Shown piece by piece: positions 7,818 to 16,820 of a DNA stretch of 64,000 bases. The translations under genes and the position numbers were made by a program. Each line of letters starts with the position of its first letter. Position 1 is the stretch's first letter. The notes beneath the pieces are model-generated. The model had not been told where the DNA came from, searched no databases, and was given only the letters and a program-made list of their open reading frames with translations. The DNA is from Embleya sp051903075 (lineage in GTDB: Bacteria; Actinomycetota; Actinomycetes; Streptomycetales; Streptomycetaceae): positions 2,976,001 to 3,040,000 of the forward strand of contig NZ_CP182422.1 of the NCBI RefSeq assembly GCF_051903075.1, given 5' to 3'.

Positions 7818-8497
7818 GACTTCGGGTCGCCCTTCGCTTCGTCGCTCTTGTTCGCTTCGTCGCTCTCGTTCGCGTAGTCGCCCCTGCTCCCGTCGTCGCC
7901 CTTCGGCACGTCCTCGGCCTCGTCCACAGCGGCCTCGGGCGCCGCCTCCTCAGCCGACGCGTCCACCTTCGTCTGCGGCGTCTCGTCCGCCTTCGACTCC
8001 GGTGTCTCGTCCGCGTCGGCGGCCGGTTCGACCGCCGCTTCGGCGGCCTCGGTGTCGACCAGCGTCGAGCCCGCGGCCTCGGCCCGCTCCGGCTTCTCCA
8101 GTGACAGCGTGGTCCCCGAGCCGCGCGGCGACGGGGCGTGCCCGCTCGCGCCGAACGCACTCGCCCCGGCGGCGGCCACGCCCGGCATCGCCGACGCGAC
8201 GCCGACCGGCGTGGTGCCGGCGATCCGGTACTCCAGCTCCAGGATGCGCGCGTCGCGCGCCGCGAGTTCGCCGGTGAGCCGGTCCAGGACCAGGTCCACC
8301 TCGCTCATCCGGTAGCCCCGGAAGACCACCGGGAAGCGGATCCGATCGATGTCGGCGCTCGTGAGCGGGCGGTCGCCGGGCATCCGCAGCTCGGGCTGTT
8401 CGCGGTAGGCGTCGGGAAGGGAGCCACCCGCCCCGAGCACGACCGCGGCGATGACGAGGACCACCCCGATCACCACGACAAGCTGGATCCAGAACAC
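7814..8497 (-). CDS. DivIVA-domain membrane protein with acidic tail
   Basis: The 227-residue product starts with one membrane helix (FWIQLVVVIGVVLVIAAVVL). A short DivIVA-type motif (ADIDRIRFPVVFRGYRMSEV) leads into a coiled coil (LVLDRLTGELAARDARILEL), and a long disordered Ala/Glu/Asp tail follows. Near-repeats such as ESDEANKSDEAK lie at the C-terminus. DivIVA-like proteins recognise curved membrane or organise polar growth, but this single-helix short form has no assigned role. The GTG start follows AAGGGGAG by about six bases; the in-frame upstream extension is arginine-rich and has no support. It overlaps tag by four bases. It resembles the mycobacterial Rv1209 gene by context. Confidence 0.82.
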   Translation of the reverse strand: MFWIQLVVVIGVVLVIAAVVLGAGGSLPDAYREQPELRMPGDRPLTSADIDRIRFPVVFRGYRMSEVDLVLDRLTGELAARDARILELEYRIAGTTPVGVASAMPGVAAAGASAFGASGHAPSPRGSGTTLSLEKPERAEAAGSTLVDTEAAEAAVEPAADADETPESKADETPQTKVDASAEEAAPEAAVDEAEDVPKGDDGSRGDYANESDEANKSDEAKGDPKS

Positions 8498-8646
8498 GGA
8501 CGGCTCCCCTTCGACGGTGGTGCAGGCGCTGGAACGGTGTCGGCTCCGGGCCGTTTCGGGAAGCCCCCGGCTCGTCGCACGGGACGATCGTGCCACGATC
8601 AGGGGGTCAGGTGGCACGTGCAGGGTGTTGGGCGGAGGTCGACGGG

Positions 8647-9513
8647 GTGACGACACTGAGGCTGGGACGACGGGAGTTCGAGGGGGACGAGTTGGTGATC
8701 ATGGCGATCATCAACCGGACACCGGACTCGTTCTTCGACAAGGGCGCGACGTTCGATGATCGACCGGCCCTGGACGCGGTCGCCCGCGCGATCGACGAGG
8801 GCGCGGGAATCGTGGACATCGGGGGCGTGAAGGCCGGTCCGGGGGCCGAGGTGGATGTCACGGAGGAGATCCGCCGGACGGTGTCCTTCGTGGCCGAGGT
8901 GCGCCGCCGCCACCCCGACGTGGTGATCAGCGTGGACACGTGGCGCCACGAGGTCGCCGAGGCGGTCTGCGACGCGGGCGCCGACCTGCTCAACGACGCG
9001 TGGGGCGGGGTGGATCCCAAGCTGGCCGAGGTGGCCGCGAAGTACGACGCGGGCATCGTGTGCACGCACGCCGGCCGGGCGCAGCCGCGCACCCGGCCGC
9101 ACCGGATCGGCTACGTCGACGTGATGGCCGACATCCTGGACGTCACGGTGGGCCTGGCCGAGCGCGCCGCGCGGCTCGGCGTGCGTCGGGACGCGATCCT
9201 GATCGACCCGGGGCACGACTTCGGCAAGAACACCCGGCACTCGCTGGAGGCCACCCGCCGGCTCGGCGAGATGGTCGACACCGGGTGGCCGGTCCTGGTC
9301 TCGCTGTCCAACAAGGACTTCGTCGGCGAGACGCTGGACAAGCCGGTGAACGAGCGGCTGCTCGGCACCCTGGCCACCACCGCGGTCAGCGCGTGGCTCG
9401 GGGCTCGGGTGTACCGCGCGCACCAGGTGGCGGAGACCCGCCAGGTGCTCGACATGGTGTCCTCGATCCACGGCACCCGGCAGCCCGCCGTGGCCCGTCG
9501 CGCCCTGGCCTGA
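8647..9513 (+). CDS. folP: Dihydropteroate synthase-type protein (FolP2-like)
   Basis: The 288-residue TIM-barrel product carries the pterin-binding family signatures IMAIINRTPDSFFDKGATFD and a late IDPGHDFGKN loop. Canonical synthases read MGILNVTPDSFSDGG and IDPGFGFGK. The deviations at both loops are those of the actinobacterial FolP2 paralogue, so folate synthesis activity is doubtful. In mycobacteria FolP1 is the active enzyme and FolP2 is not, and Rv1207 (folP2) lies in the matching neighbourhood. The GTG start follows GGAGGTCGACGG; a 19-codon upstream extension is unsupported. It diverges from the DivIVA-like gene across 149 bases. Confidence 0.85.
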   Translation: MTTLRLGRREFEGDELVIMAIINRTPDSFFDKGATFDDRPALDAVARAIDEGAGIVDIGGVKAGPGAEVDVTEEIRRTVSFVAEVRRRHPDVVISVDTWRHEVAEAVCDAGADLLNDAWGGVDPKLAEVAAKYDAGIVCTHAGRAQPRTRPHRIGYVDVMADILDVTVGLAERAARLGVRRDAILIDPGHDFGKNTRHSLEATRRLGEMVDTGWPVLVSLSNKDFVGETLDKPVNERLLGTLATTAVSAWLGARVYRAHQVAETRQVLDMVSSIHGTRQPAVARRALA

Positions 9514-9590
9514 CGGACCCGGGGCGGGTCTTCGAGCCCCCGATCGAAGACCCCGCCCCCAGCGCGTGTCTTCAGGCCCCCCGGAGAACG

Positions 9591-9639
9591 CCTTTCGGCG
9601 TCCGCCCCCACCTCGAAGGTGGGCGCGGACGCCGAAAAG
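9591..9639. terminator. Bidirectional terminator between folP and PhoX-like gene
   Basis: Arms 9591-9612 and 9618-9639 pair over 22 bases with two mismatches and a five-base loop (TCGAA). It separates convergent genes. A weaker hairpin centred near 9540 (GGGCGGGTCTTCGA and its complement) lies just after the folP stop. Confidence 0.83.
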
Positions 9640-9677
9640 TGGGCTTCGACGACGGCGACGGCCGCCGACTCGGTGCC

Positions 9678-11084
9678 TCAGCAGCGCTTCCAGGGGCCCT
9701 GGATGGCGTACATGGTGCCCGGGGTCTGCACGTTCGCGAACAGCGTGCGGCCGTCCTCGGAGAAGACCGGGCCGGTGAACTCGCTGTCGCCGTCCACGTC
9801 GTTGCGGGCGACCGGGTAGGTCTTGCCGTCGTCGGTCGCGCCGAGCAGGTGCTGCACGCCCTCGCCGTCCTCGGCGATGATCACGCCGCCGTGCGGCGAC
9901 ACGCTGATGTTGTCCGGGCCGTCGAACGGACCGTCCACGTCCGGCGTGGTGTTGACGCCGAAGCGCAGCTTCAGCGTCAGCCGCTCGCGGCGCGGGTCGT
10001 AGAACCAGATCTGCCCGTCGTGCGGGGTGCCCGGGCTCTCCTTGCGGGCGAAGCTGGTGACCACGTACGCGCCGCCGTCGCCCCACCAGATGCCCTCGAT
10101 CTTGCGACCGCGGGTGATGTCGGTGTTCTGGAACTGCTTGCGGATCGACGTGGTGCGCGCGTCGCGCTCCGGCACGGCCACCCAGTTCACCGCGTAGGTG
10201 GTGCCCACCTCGGTCGCCCGGGAGAGGTCGTCCACGTGCTTGCCGCTCGCGTCCACGCAGCGCATCGCCGCGAGGATGCCCGCGTCGTCGGCCAGCTTGC
10301 GCAGCCGGCCGCGTCCGCCGTCCCAGTGGCGCGGCGGCTCCCAGCGGTAGAGCAGTCCGTTCGGGTTGCTCGCGTCCTCGGTCAGGTACAGGTGGCCGCG
10401 GCGCGGGTCCACCGCGACCGCCTCGTGGGCGAACCGGCCGAGCGCCTTGATCGGCTTCGGGTCGCGGTTGGCGCGGCGGTCGTACGGGTCGACCTCGAAG
10501 ACGTAGCCGTGGTCCTTGGTGGCGGTGCCCTGACCGGCCAGCTGCTCGGTCTCCTCGCAGGTCAGCCAGGTGTCCCACGGGGTCACCCCGCCCGCGCAGT
10601 TGGTCGCGGTGCCGGCCACGCCGACGTACTCGCGGATGCGCCTGCCGTAACGGTTCACCTCGACCACGGTGCAGCCACCGGGCAGGCCCTCGTCGTAGAC
10701 CAGGCCCGCGAGGTGCGGCACCGGCAGCGGGGTGTCCTTGAACGAACCGCCGAGCTCGTGGTTGTTCACCAGGACGGTGCCGCCGCCGCGCAGCTTGAAC
10801 GCGCCGGTGCCGTCGTGGTTGCTCGGGGTGGACTCGCCCGACTCCAGCTTGGTGACACCGGCCTCGGTGACTATCTGGTATGAGAAACCCTTGGGCAGCG
10901 CCAGGCGCCCGGCGGGGTCGTCCACCAGCGGGCCGTAGCCGACCTGGGCCGGCGGGCGCCGGTCGCCGGAGCGGGACGAGGCCGAGGCGTTCGGCGCCAG
11001 CAGCATGCCGGTGCTGCCGATGAGGGCGACACCGGCACCGGTGGTGGCGGTGCGACCGAGGAAACCCCTACGGGACAGCGACAT
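9678..11084 (-). CDS. Tat-exported PhoX-family phosphatase (DUF839)
   Basis: This is a probable secreted alkaline phosphatase or phosphodiesterase of the PhoX family, which uses iron and calcium. The 468-residue product begins MSLSRRGFLGRTATTGAGVA, a classical twin-arginine signal, with a cleavage region near PNASA. The mature part has the repeated beta-propeller strands of DUF839, for example RRGHLYLTEDA, GVTPWDTWLTCEET and GVIIAEDGEG. The start has AGGAGAAAACC upstream. No phosphate-regulon box was recognised in the 100 bases upstream. It stands alone, and the substrate is inferred from the family only. Confidence 0.85.
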   Translation of the reverse strand: MSLSRRGFLGRTATTGAGVALIGSTGMLLAPNASASSRSGDRRPPAQVGYGPLVDDPAGRLALPKGFSYQIVTEAGVTKLESGESTPSNHDGTGAFKLRGGGTVLVNNHELGGSFKDTPLPVPHLAGLVYDEGLPGGCTVVEVNRYGRRIREYVGVAGTATNCAGGVTPWDTWLTCEETEQLAGQGTATKDHGYVFEVDPYDRRANRDPKPIKALGRFAHEAVAVDPRRGHLYLTEDASNPNGLLYRWEPPRHWDGGRGRLRKLADDAGILAAMRCVDASGKHVDDLSRATEVGTTYAVNWVAVPERDARTTSIRKQFQNTDITRGRKIEGIWWGDGGAYVVTSFARKESPGTPHDGQIWFYDPRRERLTLKLRFGVNTTPDVDGPFDGPDNISVSPHGGVIIAEDGEGVQHLLGATDDGKTYPVARNDVDGDSEFTGPVFSEDGRTLFANVQTPGTMYAIQGPWKRC

Positions 11085-11184
11085 CTGGTTTTCTCCTGTG
11101 ACAGGCGGGGAGATATCGGGACGCCCCTACGCTTTCGCCCGCCGGTGTCGTCCGAGTGAACACGACGGGGCCCCCGCATGCCCG

Positions 11185-11967
11185 TCAGGTGGCAATCGAC
11201 CCGCCGGCGGCGCGTCCTTCGGCGGCGGCCTTGTCCGCGCGTGCCTCGGCCTCCAGTTTCGAGCACTCCAGATCGGCGTCGCGGATGATCCGCACCGCCT
11301 CGTCCACGTCGTCGGTGATCCGGATCAGGTCCAGGTCGGCCGGCGACGCCTTGCCCTGGGCAATCACCACGTCGCGCACCCAGTCGACCAGTCCGGTCCA
11401 GTAGTCGCGGCCGATCAGCACCACCGGGAAGTGTGTGACCTTGCCGGTCTGCACCAGGGTGAGCGCCTCGAACAACTCGTCCAGCGTGCCGATCCCGCCG
11501 GGCAGCACGATGAAGCCCTGCGCGTACTTGACGAACATCGTCTTGCGCGCGAAGAAGTAGCGGAACGTGATGCCACGGTCCACGTACGGGTTCAGCCCGG
11601 ACTCGAACGGCAGCTTGATGCCGACGCCCACCGACTGCCCGCCGGCGTCCCGGGCGCCCTTGTTGGCCGCCTCCATCGCGCCGGGGCCGCCACCGGTGAT
11701 CACCGCGTAGCCGGCCTCCGCCAGGGCCCGCCCGACACGTTCGCCGATGCGGTACTCGGCCGAGCCCGGTTTGGTCCGGGCCGAGCCGAACACGCTGACC
11801 GCGCGGCCGAGGTCGGCGAGCATGCCGAACCCGTCCACGAACTCGGTCTGGATCCGCAGTACCCGCCACGCCTCGGTGCCGAGGTGCCCCATGCCGGGAT
11901 GTTGTTCCTCCACCTCGCTGGGCGAGGCGAACTCGGGTGGCTCCTCCGGAGCGAATCGCGCGTCCAT
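11185..11967 (-). CDS. LOG-family protein (TIGR00730, Rossmann nucleotide hydrolase)
   Basis: The 260-residue product belongs to the LOG/lysine-decarboxylase-like family, whose characterised members release cytokinin-type bases from nucleoside 5'-monophosphates. It shows the first motif VITGGGPGAMEAANKGA and the catalytic PGGIGTLDE (the PGGxGTxxE pattern). A longer N-terminal extension (about 1-55) and a charged C-terminal tail (ADKAAAEGRAAGG) are typical of the long actinobacterial form. It lies between a PhoX-like gene and dapE, and mycobacteria keep the same LOG gene close to dapE. The physiological substrate here is unknown. Confidence 0.88.
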   Translation of the reverse strand: MDARFAPEEPPEFASPSEVEEQHPGMGHLGTEAWRVLRIQTEFVDGFGMLADLGRAVSVFGSARTKPGSAEYRIGERVGRALAEAGYAVITGGGPGAMEAANKGARDAGGQSVGVGIKLPFESGLNPYVDRGITFRYFFARKTMFVKYAQGFIVLPGGIGTLDELFEALTLVQTGKVTHFPVVLIGRDYWTGLVDWVRDVVIAQGKASPADLDLIRITDDVDEAVRIIRDADLECSKLEAEARADKAAAEGRAAGGSIAT

Positions 11968-12021
11968 CCGGCCACCCTGTCACGCCGAGCCGGGGCCCGA
12001 TCGCATTTCCGCGTGCCCGGG

Positions 12022-13083
12022 TCAGCCGAGCCAGCGCCGCAGCCGCTCCTCGCTGTCCCCGATCAGCGCGATCTCCACGTGCTCGTCCCGCTTGTGCGCC
12101 AGGTTGGGATCGCCCGGCCCGTAGTTCACCGCCGGGATGCCGAGCGCGGAGAAGCGCGCGACGTCGGTCCAGCCGAACTTGGCCCGCGGCGGGGTCCCGA
12201 TCGCCGCCACGAACGCCGCCGCGGCGGGGCGGTCCAGGCCGGGCAGGGCACCCGCGGCCTCGTCGGTGAGCACCACGTCGAACCCGGCGAACACGTCGCA
12301 CACGTGCGCCAGCGCCTGCTCGACACTGCGATTGGGCGCGAAGCGGAAGTTGACCGTCACCGCGCAGGCGTCCGGGATCACGTTGCCCGCGACGCCGCCC
12401 TCGATCTTCACCGCGTTCAGCCCCTCGCGGTATTCGAGGCCGTCGATCTCCACCCGCGCGCCCTCGTACGCCTGCAACCGGGCCAGGATCGGCGCCGCCG
12501 CGTGGATCGCGTTGTCGCCCAGCCACGAGCGGGCCGAGTGGGCGCGGGTGCCGGTGGTGGTCACCTTGACCCGCAACGTGCCCTGGCAACCGCCCTCGAC
12601 CGCGCCGCCGGTGGGCTCCATCAGCACCGCGAAGTCGGCGACCAGCCACTCGGGGTGGTTGTTCGCCAGCCGCAGCAGCCCGTTGCGGGCGGCCTCGACC
12701 TCCTCGCAGTCGTAGAACACGTAGGTCACGTCGCGATTGGGCTCGGGCAGGTGCGCGGCGAGCCGCAGCTGCACCGCGACGCCGCTCTTCATGTCGGAGG
12801 TGCCGCACCCGTACATCAGCGGACCCTCGATCCGGGACGGCAGGTTGTCCGCGATCGGCACGGTGTCCAGGTGACCCGCGATCAGGATGCGCTCGGCGCG
12901 CCCGAGTTCGGTGCGGGCGACGACCGAGTCGCCGTCCCGGTACACGGTCAGGTGCGGGAAGGCGCGCAGCGCCTCCTCCACCGCGTCGGCGAGCACCCGC
13001 TCGTCGCCGCTGGCCGACGGGATGTCGACGAGTTGCGCGGTGAGCGATGCCGCGTCCTGGGACAGATCGAGCTTCACGGTCAT
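12022..13083 (-). CDS. dapE: Succinyl-diaminopimelate desuccinylase
   Basis: DapE hydrolyses N-succinyl-LL-2,6-diaminopimelate, giving LL-diaminopimelate for lysine and peptidoglycan. The 353-residue M20-family product has the first metal ligand in IAGHLDTVP and the bridging Asp in YGCGTSDMKSG. The catalytic glutamate pair is in FYDCEEVEA, and the last histidine ligand is in NLAHKRDEHVE. The insert domain for dimerisation contains TTTGTRAHSARSWLGDNA. It is transcribed in the same direction as dapC and ferredoxin, from which it is separated by 64 bases. Together with dapC it covers two consecutive steps of the succinylase branch. Confidence 0.95.
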   Translation of the reverse strand: MTVKLDLSQDAASLTAQLVDIPSASGDERVLADAVEEALRAFPHLTVYRDGDSVVARTELGRAERILIAGHLDTVPIADNLPSRIEGPLMYGCGTSDMKSGVAVQLRLAAHLPEPNRDVTYVFYDCEEVEAARNGLLRLANNHPEWLVADFAVLMEPTGGAVEGGCQGTLRVKVTTTGTRAHSARSWLGDNAIHAAAPILARLQAYEGARVEIDGLEYREGLNAVKIEGGVAGNVIPDACAVTVNFRFAPNRSVEQALAHVCDVFAGFDVVLTDEAAGALPGLDRPAAAAFVAAIGTPPRAKFGWTDVARFSALGIPAVNYGPGDPNLAHKRDEHVEIALIGDSEERLRRWLG

Positions 13084-13147
13084 GCCGAGCAGCCTATCCC
13101 CGTCCCCGAACGCGGCCCTCGACCCGACGCCGGGCCCGCGAACGCGC

Positions 13148-14311
13148 TCAGACCTCGTGCAGCCGCTTCACGCCCGCCGCGACGCGCTCGTCGGTCGCGG
13201 TGAACGCGAGCCGCACGTGCCGATCGCCCAGCGGCCCGTAGAAGTCGCCCGGCGCGACCAGGATGCCGCGCTCGGCGAACCAGGCCACGGTGTCCCAGCA
13301 GTCCTCGTCGCGCGTGGCCCACAGGTACAGGCTCGCCTGCGAGTGCTCGATCCGGAAGCCCGCCGACTCCAGGGCGCCGCGCAGCGCCGCGCGCCGGGCC
13401 GCGTAGCGCGCCTTCTGCTCGGCCACGTGCGCGTCGTCGGCGAAGGCGACGGTCATCGCCGCCTGTACCGGGCCGGGCACGATGTGCCCCGAGTGTTTGC
13501 GCACCGCGAGCAGTTCGCGGATCACCGCGGGGTCGCCCGTGACGAACCCGGCACGGTAGCCGGCCAGGTTGCTGCGCTTGGACAACGAGTGCACCGCGAG
13601 CAGACCCCGGTGCGAGTCACCGCAGACGTCGGGGTGCAGCACGGACACCGCCTGGGTGTCCCAGCACAGCTCGATGTAGCACTCGTCGGAGACGACCAGC
13701 ACGTCGTGCTCGCGGGCCCACGCCACGATCGCGCGGGTCTCCTCGAGCGTGCGCACCGCGCCGTGCGGGTTGCCCGGCGAGTTCAGCCAGATCATCCGCA
13801 CCCCGGCGGGATCGGGCAGCGCGCCGTCCACCACCGGCAGCGGGGTGGCCCCGGCCAACCGCGCGCCCACGTCGTAGGTGGGGTAGGCCAGCGCCGGGTG
13901 CGCGACGATGTCGCCCGGGCCGAGCCCGAGCTGGTTGGGCAGTGCCGCGACCAGTTCCTTCGTACCCATCACCGGGAGCACGGCGTCCGCGCTCGCCCCG
14001 GTGACGCCGAGCCGTCGGCGCAACCACCCGGCGATCGACTCGCGCAGCTCCGGCTTGCCGAACACGGTCGGGTAGCCCGGCGCGTCGGCGGCGGCGCACA
14101 GCGCGGCGCGGATCAGCTCCGGCGTGGGGTCGACGGGGGTGCCCACCGACAGGTCGACCACGCCGTCGGGATGGGCCCGCGCGCTCGCGCCGAACGGCTC
14201 GAGCCGGTCCCAGGGGAAGACGGGGAGCAGGTCGGTGACGCGACGTGCTTCCCGGCCCCGCGCGTCGGCGGGGTCGGGAAGCGGCCGCGCACCGTTGTGC
14301 GAAGCGGTCAC
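13148..14311 (-). CDS. dapC: Succinyldiaminopimelate aminotransferase (DapC-type)
   Basis: This PLP-dependent class I/II aminotransferase converts N-succinyl-2-amino-6-ketopimelate to N-succinyl-LL-diaminopimelate with glutamate. The 387-residue product contains the substrate region YPTVFGKPELRESIAGW, the cofactor-contacting NSPGNPHGAV and VVSDECYIEL, and the PLP lysine in HSLSKRSNLAGYRAGF. A GTG start lies only six bases after the ferredoxin stop, so the two genes form one unit. In M. tuberculosis the ferredoxin and dapC genes (Rv1177-Rv1178) are adjacent too, which supports DapC over other aminotransferases. Confidence 0.92.
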   Translation of the reverse strand: MTASHNGARPLPDPADARGREARRVTDLLPVFPWDRLEPFGASARAHPDGVVDLSVGTPVDPTPELIRAALCAAADAPGYPTVFGKPELRESIAGWLRRRLGVTGASADAVLPVMGTKELVAALPNQLGLGPGDIVAHPALAYPTYDVGARLAGATPLPVVDGALPDPAGVRMIWLNSPGNPHGAVRTLEETRAIVAWAREHDVLVVSDECYIELCWDTQAVSVLHPDVCGDSHRGLLAVHSLSKRSNLAGYRAGFVTGDPAVIRELLAVRKHSGHIVPGPVQAAMTVAFADDAHVAEQKARYAARRAALRGALESAGFRIEHSQASLYLWATRDEDCWDTVAWFAERGILVAPGDFYGPLGDRHVRLAFTATDERVAAGVKRLHEV

Positions 14312-14317
14312 GACGCT

Positions 14318-14644
14318 CTACTCGCCGGTCGCCTGCGGCGGCAACGCGGCGATGAGCGGGTGGTCCTTGGCGATCAGACCCATCTTCGAGGCGCCGCCCG
14401 GGGAGCCGAGGTCGTCGAAGAACTCCACGTTCGCCTTGTAGTAGTCCTTCCACTGCTCCGGGGTGTCGTCCTCGTAGAAAATCGCCTCGACCGGGCAGAC
14501 CGGCTCGCAGGCTCCACAGTCGACGCATTCGTCGGGGTGGATGTACAGCGCACGCTCACCCTCGTAGATGCAGTCGACGGGGCACTCCTCGATGCATGCC
14601 TTGTCCTTCAGGTCGACGCAGGGCTGCGCGATGACGTAGGTCAC
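14318..14644 (-). CDS. fdxA: 7Fe (3Fe-4S/4Fe-4S) ferredoxin
   Basis: This is a small cytoplasmic electron carrier of the FdxA/FdxC family. The 108-residue product has the first cluster cysteines in CVDLKDKACIEECPVDC and the second set in CVDCGACEPVCPVEAI. The extended spacing in the first set is that of seven-iron ferredoxins. An unusual C-terminal tail follows, as in other actinobacterial members. The GTG start lies after GAGGAGGAACCCGAC. It is the first gene of the fdxA-dapC unit and faces the acetyltransferase gene across a 180-base divergent promoter region. Confidence 0.95.
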   Translation of the reverse strand: MTYVIAQPCVDLKDKACIEECPVDCIYEGERALYIHPDECVDCGACEPVCPVEAIFYEDDTPEQWKDYYKANVEFFDDLGSPGGASKMGLIAKDHPLIAALPPQATGE

Positions 14645-14824
14645 GTCGGGTTCCTCCTCATGCGGGCGGTACAGGGTGCGCGGGAGCGCGGCAACGTCGG
14701 TGCCCGCAACTAGTATCGCGGTGGGCCGGGGCCTACTCCTAGCAGGTGGCCCTTACCTGTGGGCCGGGAACATGTCAGCAGACGTGGGCGGACGAGGTCA
14801 GCACGGATCGGGGATGCCGGACAG

Positions 14825-15784
14825 GTGAAGAGGATCACACCGCGGGATGTGGGCAGACGCGTGTCGGTGCGCCGCGAACTGCCGCCCGAGGACGCCGAGG
14901 CGAGCTATTCCGACGTCGTGGGCGATCTCGTGGATTGGCGCGACGGTGTGCTGACAATCACCCGCAGGGACGGCAGTATCGCCCGGGTGGCGGAAGCGAG
15001 CATCGTCGCCGCCAAGGTCGTCCCGCCACCCGTACGGCGGCTCACCCCGGCCCGCCTGCAGGACGTGGCCAGTCGGTCCTGGCCCGCCCCCGAGGTCGCC
15101 GCCTTCGGCGAGTGGCTGCTGCGCGCGGCCGGCGGATTCACCCGGCGGGCCAATTCGGTGCTGGTCCTGGGCGAGCCCGACATGCCCTTCCCGGAGGCAC
15201 TCGATCGAGTGAATGCCTGGTATTCGGCGCGCGACCTGCCGACGCTGTTCCAGGTCGCGCACGAGGACCCGTTCGACCGTTTCCTCGACGCCGCCGGGTG
15301 GCCGGCCGAGGGTGACGCGCTGATGCGCACCGGGCGCCTGGTGCGCGCGGCCGACGTGCTGCGCGACGTGGACGCGCGCCGGGTCGAGATCGGGACCACC
15401 CTGACCGACGGGTGGGTGTCGCTCTACCACCGGGTCGCGCAACACGCCGGCGGCGCCGAGCGGCACGTGCTCCAGGGGCCGCCGGGGACGCTGTTCGCGA
15501 CCGTGTCCGACCCGGAGTCGGGCCGGCCGGTCGCCATCGGCCGGGTGTGCGTGCTCGGCCGCTACGCGGGCTTCGCCGGCCTGGAGGTGGACCCGGCGCA
15601 CCGCAGACGCGGCCACGCGCGGGCGATCGTCAAGGCGCTGACCGACCGGGCGCTCGCGGGCGGCGCGGTCACCGGCTGGCTCCAGGTGGAGTCGGACAAC
15701 CGGGCGGCGCGCGAGCTCTACGACGCGCTCGGCTACACCGACCACCACGGCTACCACTACCGCCGCTCCCCGGCCGCCACGTGA
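14825..15784 (+). CDS. GNAT-family N-acetyltransferase
   Basis: The 319-residue product has a C-terminal GNAT fold with the acetyl-CoA pyrophosphate loop VDPAHRRRGHARAIVKAL near 260 and a terminal SDNRAARELYDALGY motif. The N-terminal 60 residues form a separate small beta domain (VSVRRELPPEDAEASYSDVV...). A middle part with a second, degenerate GNAT half follows. This architecture is found in actinobacterial Rv0428c-like proteins. The GTG start has GGGGATGCCGGACAG upstream; a 22-codon extension is less likely. Its stop overlaps the start of the next gene (GTGA), so the two are coupled. The acceptor substrate is not known. Confidence 0.83.
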   Translation: MKRITPRDVGRRVSVRRELPPEDAEASYSDVVGDLVDWRDGVLTITRRDGSIARVAEASIVAAKVVPPPVRRLTPARLQDVASRSWPAPEVAAFGEWLLRAAGGFTRRANSVLVLGEPDMPFPEALDRVNAWYSARDLPTLFQVAHEDPFDRFLDAAGWPAEGDALMRTGRLVRAADVLRDVDARRVEIGTTLTDGWVSLYHRVAQHAGGAERHVLQGPPGTLFATVSDPESGRPVAIGRVCVLGRYAGFAGLEVDPAHRRRGHARAIVKALTDRALAGGAVTGWLQVESDNRAARELYDALGYTDHHGYHYRRSPAAT

Positions 15785-16620
15785 GCGCTCCCGGGAATCC
15801 CCGCGACCGGTTCGCGGCGGTCGTGCGGGCCGACGAGGTGGATCTGGCCGAGGCCGCGCTGCTGATGGGCGCCGAGGTCGATCCGGCGTTCGATCCGGCC
15901 GTGGGGATCGCCGAGTTGGAGCGGCTCGCGGCGGCGGTGCGGGCCGAGGCGGGGCCCGGCTTCGACCCGCCGGGGGCCGCCGCGGCGCTGGCGCGGGTGC
16001 TCGGCGGGCGGGCCCGGTTCCTCGGGCAGCAGTCCGACTACGCCGACCTGCGCTCGTCGCTGCTGCACGAGGTGCTGCGCCGCCGGCGCGGGTTGCCGAT
16101 CCTGCTGTCGGTGGTGTGGATCGACGTCGGCCGCCGGGCCGGGCTGCCGGTGTACGGCGTCGCGTTGCCGGGACATTTCGTGGTCGGGATCGGGGATCCC
16201 GACGGCGAGTTCGAGCTGGCCGACCCGTTCCACGGCGGGGTGCCGCTGTCGGTGTCCCGGGCCCGCCGACTGGCCGCGGAGGCGGGTGGCCGGCCCGGCG
16301 ATCCGACACTGCTGCAACCGGCGCGGCCGACCGCGATCCTGCTCCGGATGTTGAACAACATCCGCGCCTGGGCGGCACAACCCGAGCGCGGCATCGAGGG
16401 CGCCTGGACCCGGCTGTGGGCGGTCGAGCTGTCCCTGCTGCTGCCGCGCCACCCGGCGGCGCTGCGCCACGAACGCGGCACACTCCTCGCCAGAACCGGC
16501 CAATTCGCGGCCGGCGCACGGCAGTTGGAGGAGTACGCCGAACTGGTCAAGCACATCGACCCCAAGGCCGCAGAGGGCATGCTCACCGAGGCGAAGGCGG
16601 CCCGGGCCCGGCTGAACTAG
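15781..16620 (+). CDS. SirB1/transglutaminase-like family protein with TPR-like tail
   Basis: The 279-residue product has the SirB1-type transglutaminase-like core. It contains RRRRGLPILLSVVWIDVGRR, then PVYGVALPGHFVVGI, with the conserved His, and FELADPFHGG. The usual catalytic cysteine of transglutaminases is not evident, so enzymatic activity is doubtful. A helical C-terminal half with ILLRMLNNIRAWA and PRHPAALRHERGTLLARTGQ resembles a tetratricopeptide segment. The GTG start overlaps the stop of the acetyltransferase gene. The function of the family in bacteria is poorly known. Confidence 0.82.
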   Translation: MSAPGNPRDRFAAVVRADEVDLAEAALLMGAEVDPAFDPAVGIAELERLAAAVRAEAGPGFDPPGAAAALARVLGGRARFLGQQSDYADLRSSLLHEVLRRRRGLPILLSVVWIDVGRRAGLPVYGVALPGHFVVGIGDPDGEFELADPFHGGVPLSVSRARRLAAEAGGRPGDPTLLQPARPTAILLRMLNNIRAWAAQPERGIEGAWTRLWAVELSLLLPRHPAALRHERGTLLARTGQFAAGARQLEEYAELVKHIDPKAAEGMLTEAKAARARLN

Positions 16621-16820
16621 CCTCGCCGCGGTCGCCGCATCGAGAAAAGTCCTCGAATCGAACAACCATGAGGTTGCCTCTTCGATTCACCGGCGCCCGG
16701 CGGCGACCAATCCGACCCGACCCATCGAAATCAGCCACCCTCACCCGGCACGCGGACCGGCCCCGAGTGCCGTGCGACCGCATCGGACCGGTGACCGGCT
16801 CCACGCCCGGGCCCGCGCGC

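Noticed and set aside
11005..13203. 732-residue plus-strand frame over the LOG and dapE genes
   Set aside because: Shadow of two clearly conserved minus-strand genes, and it spans an intergenic gap without change in character.
16621..16820. Terminator between the SirB1-type and chitinase genes
   Set aside because: Only imperfect, interrupted dyads were found, so no site is called although the genes converge.
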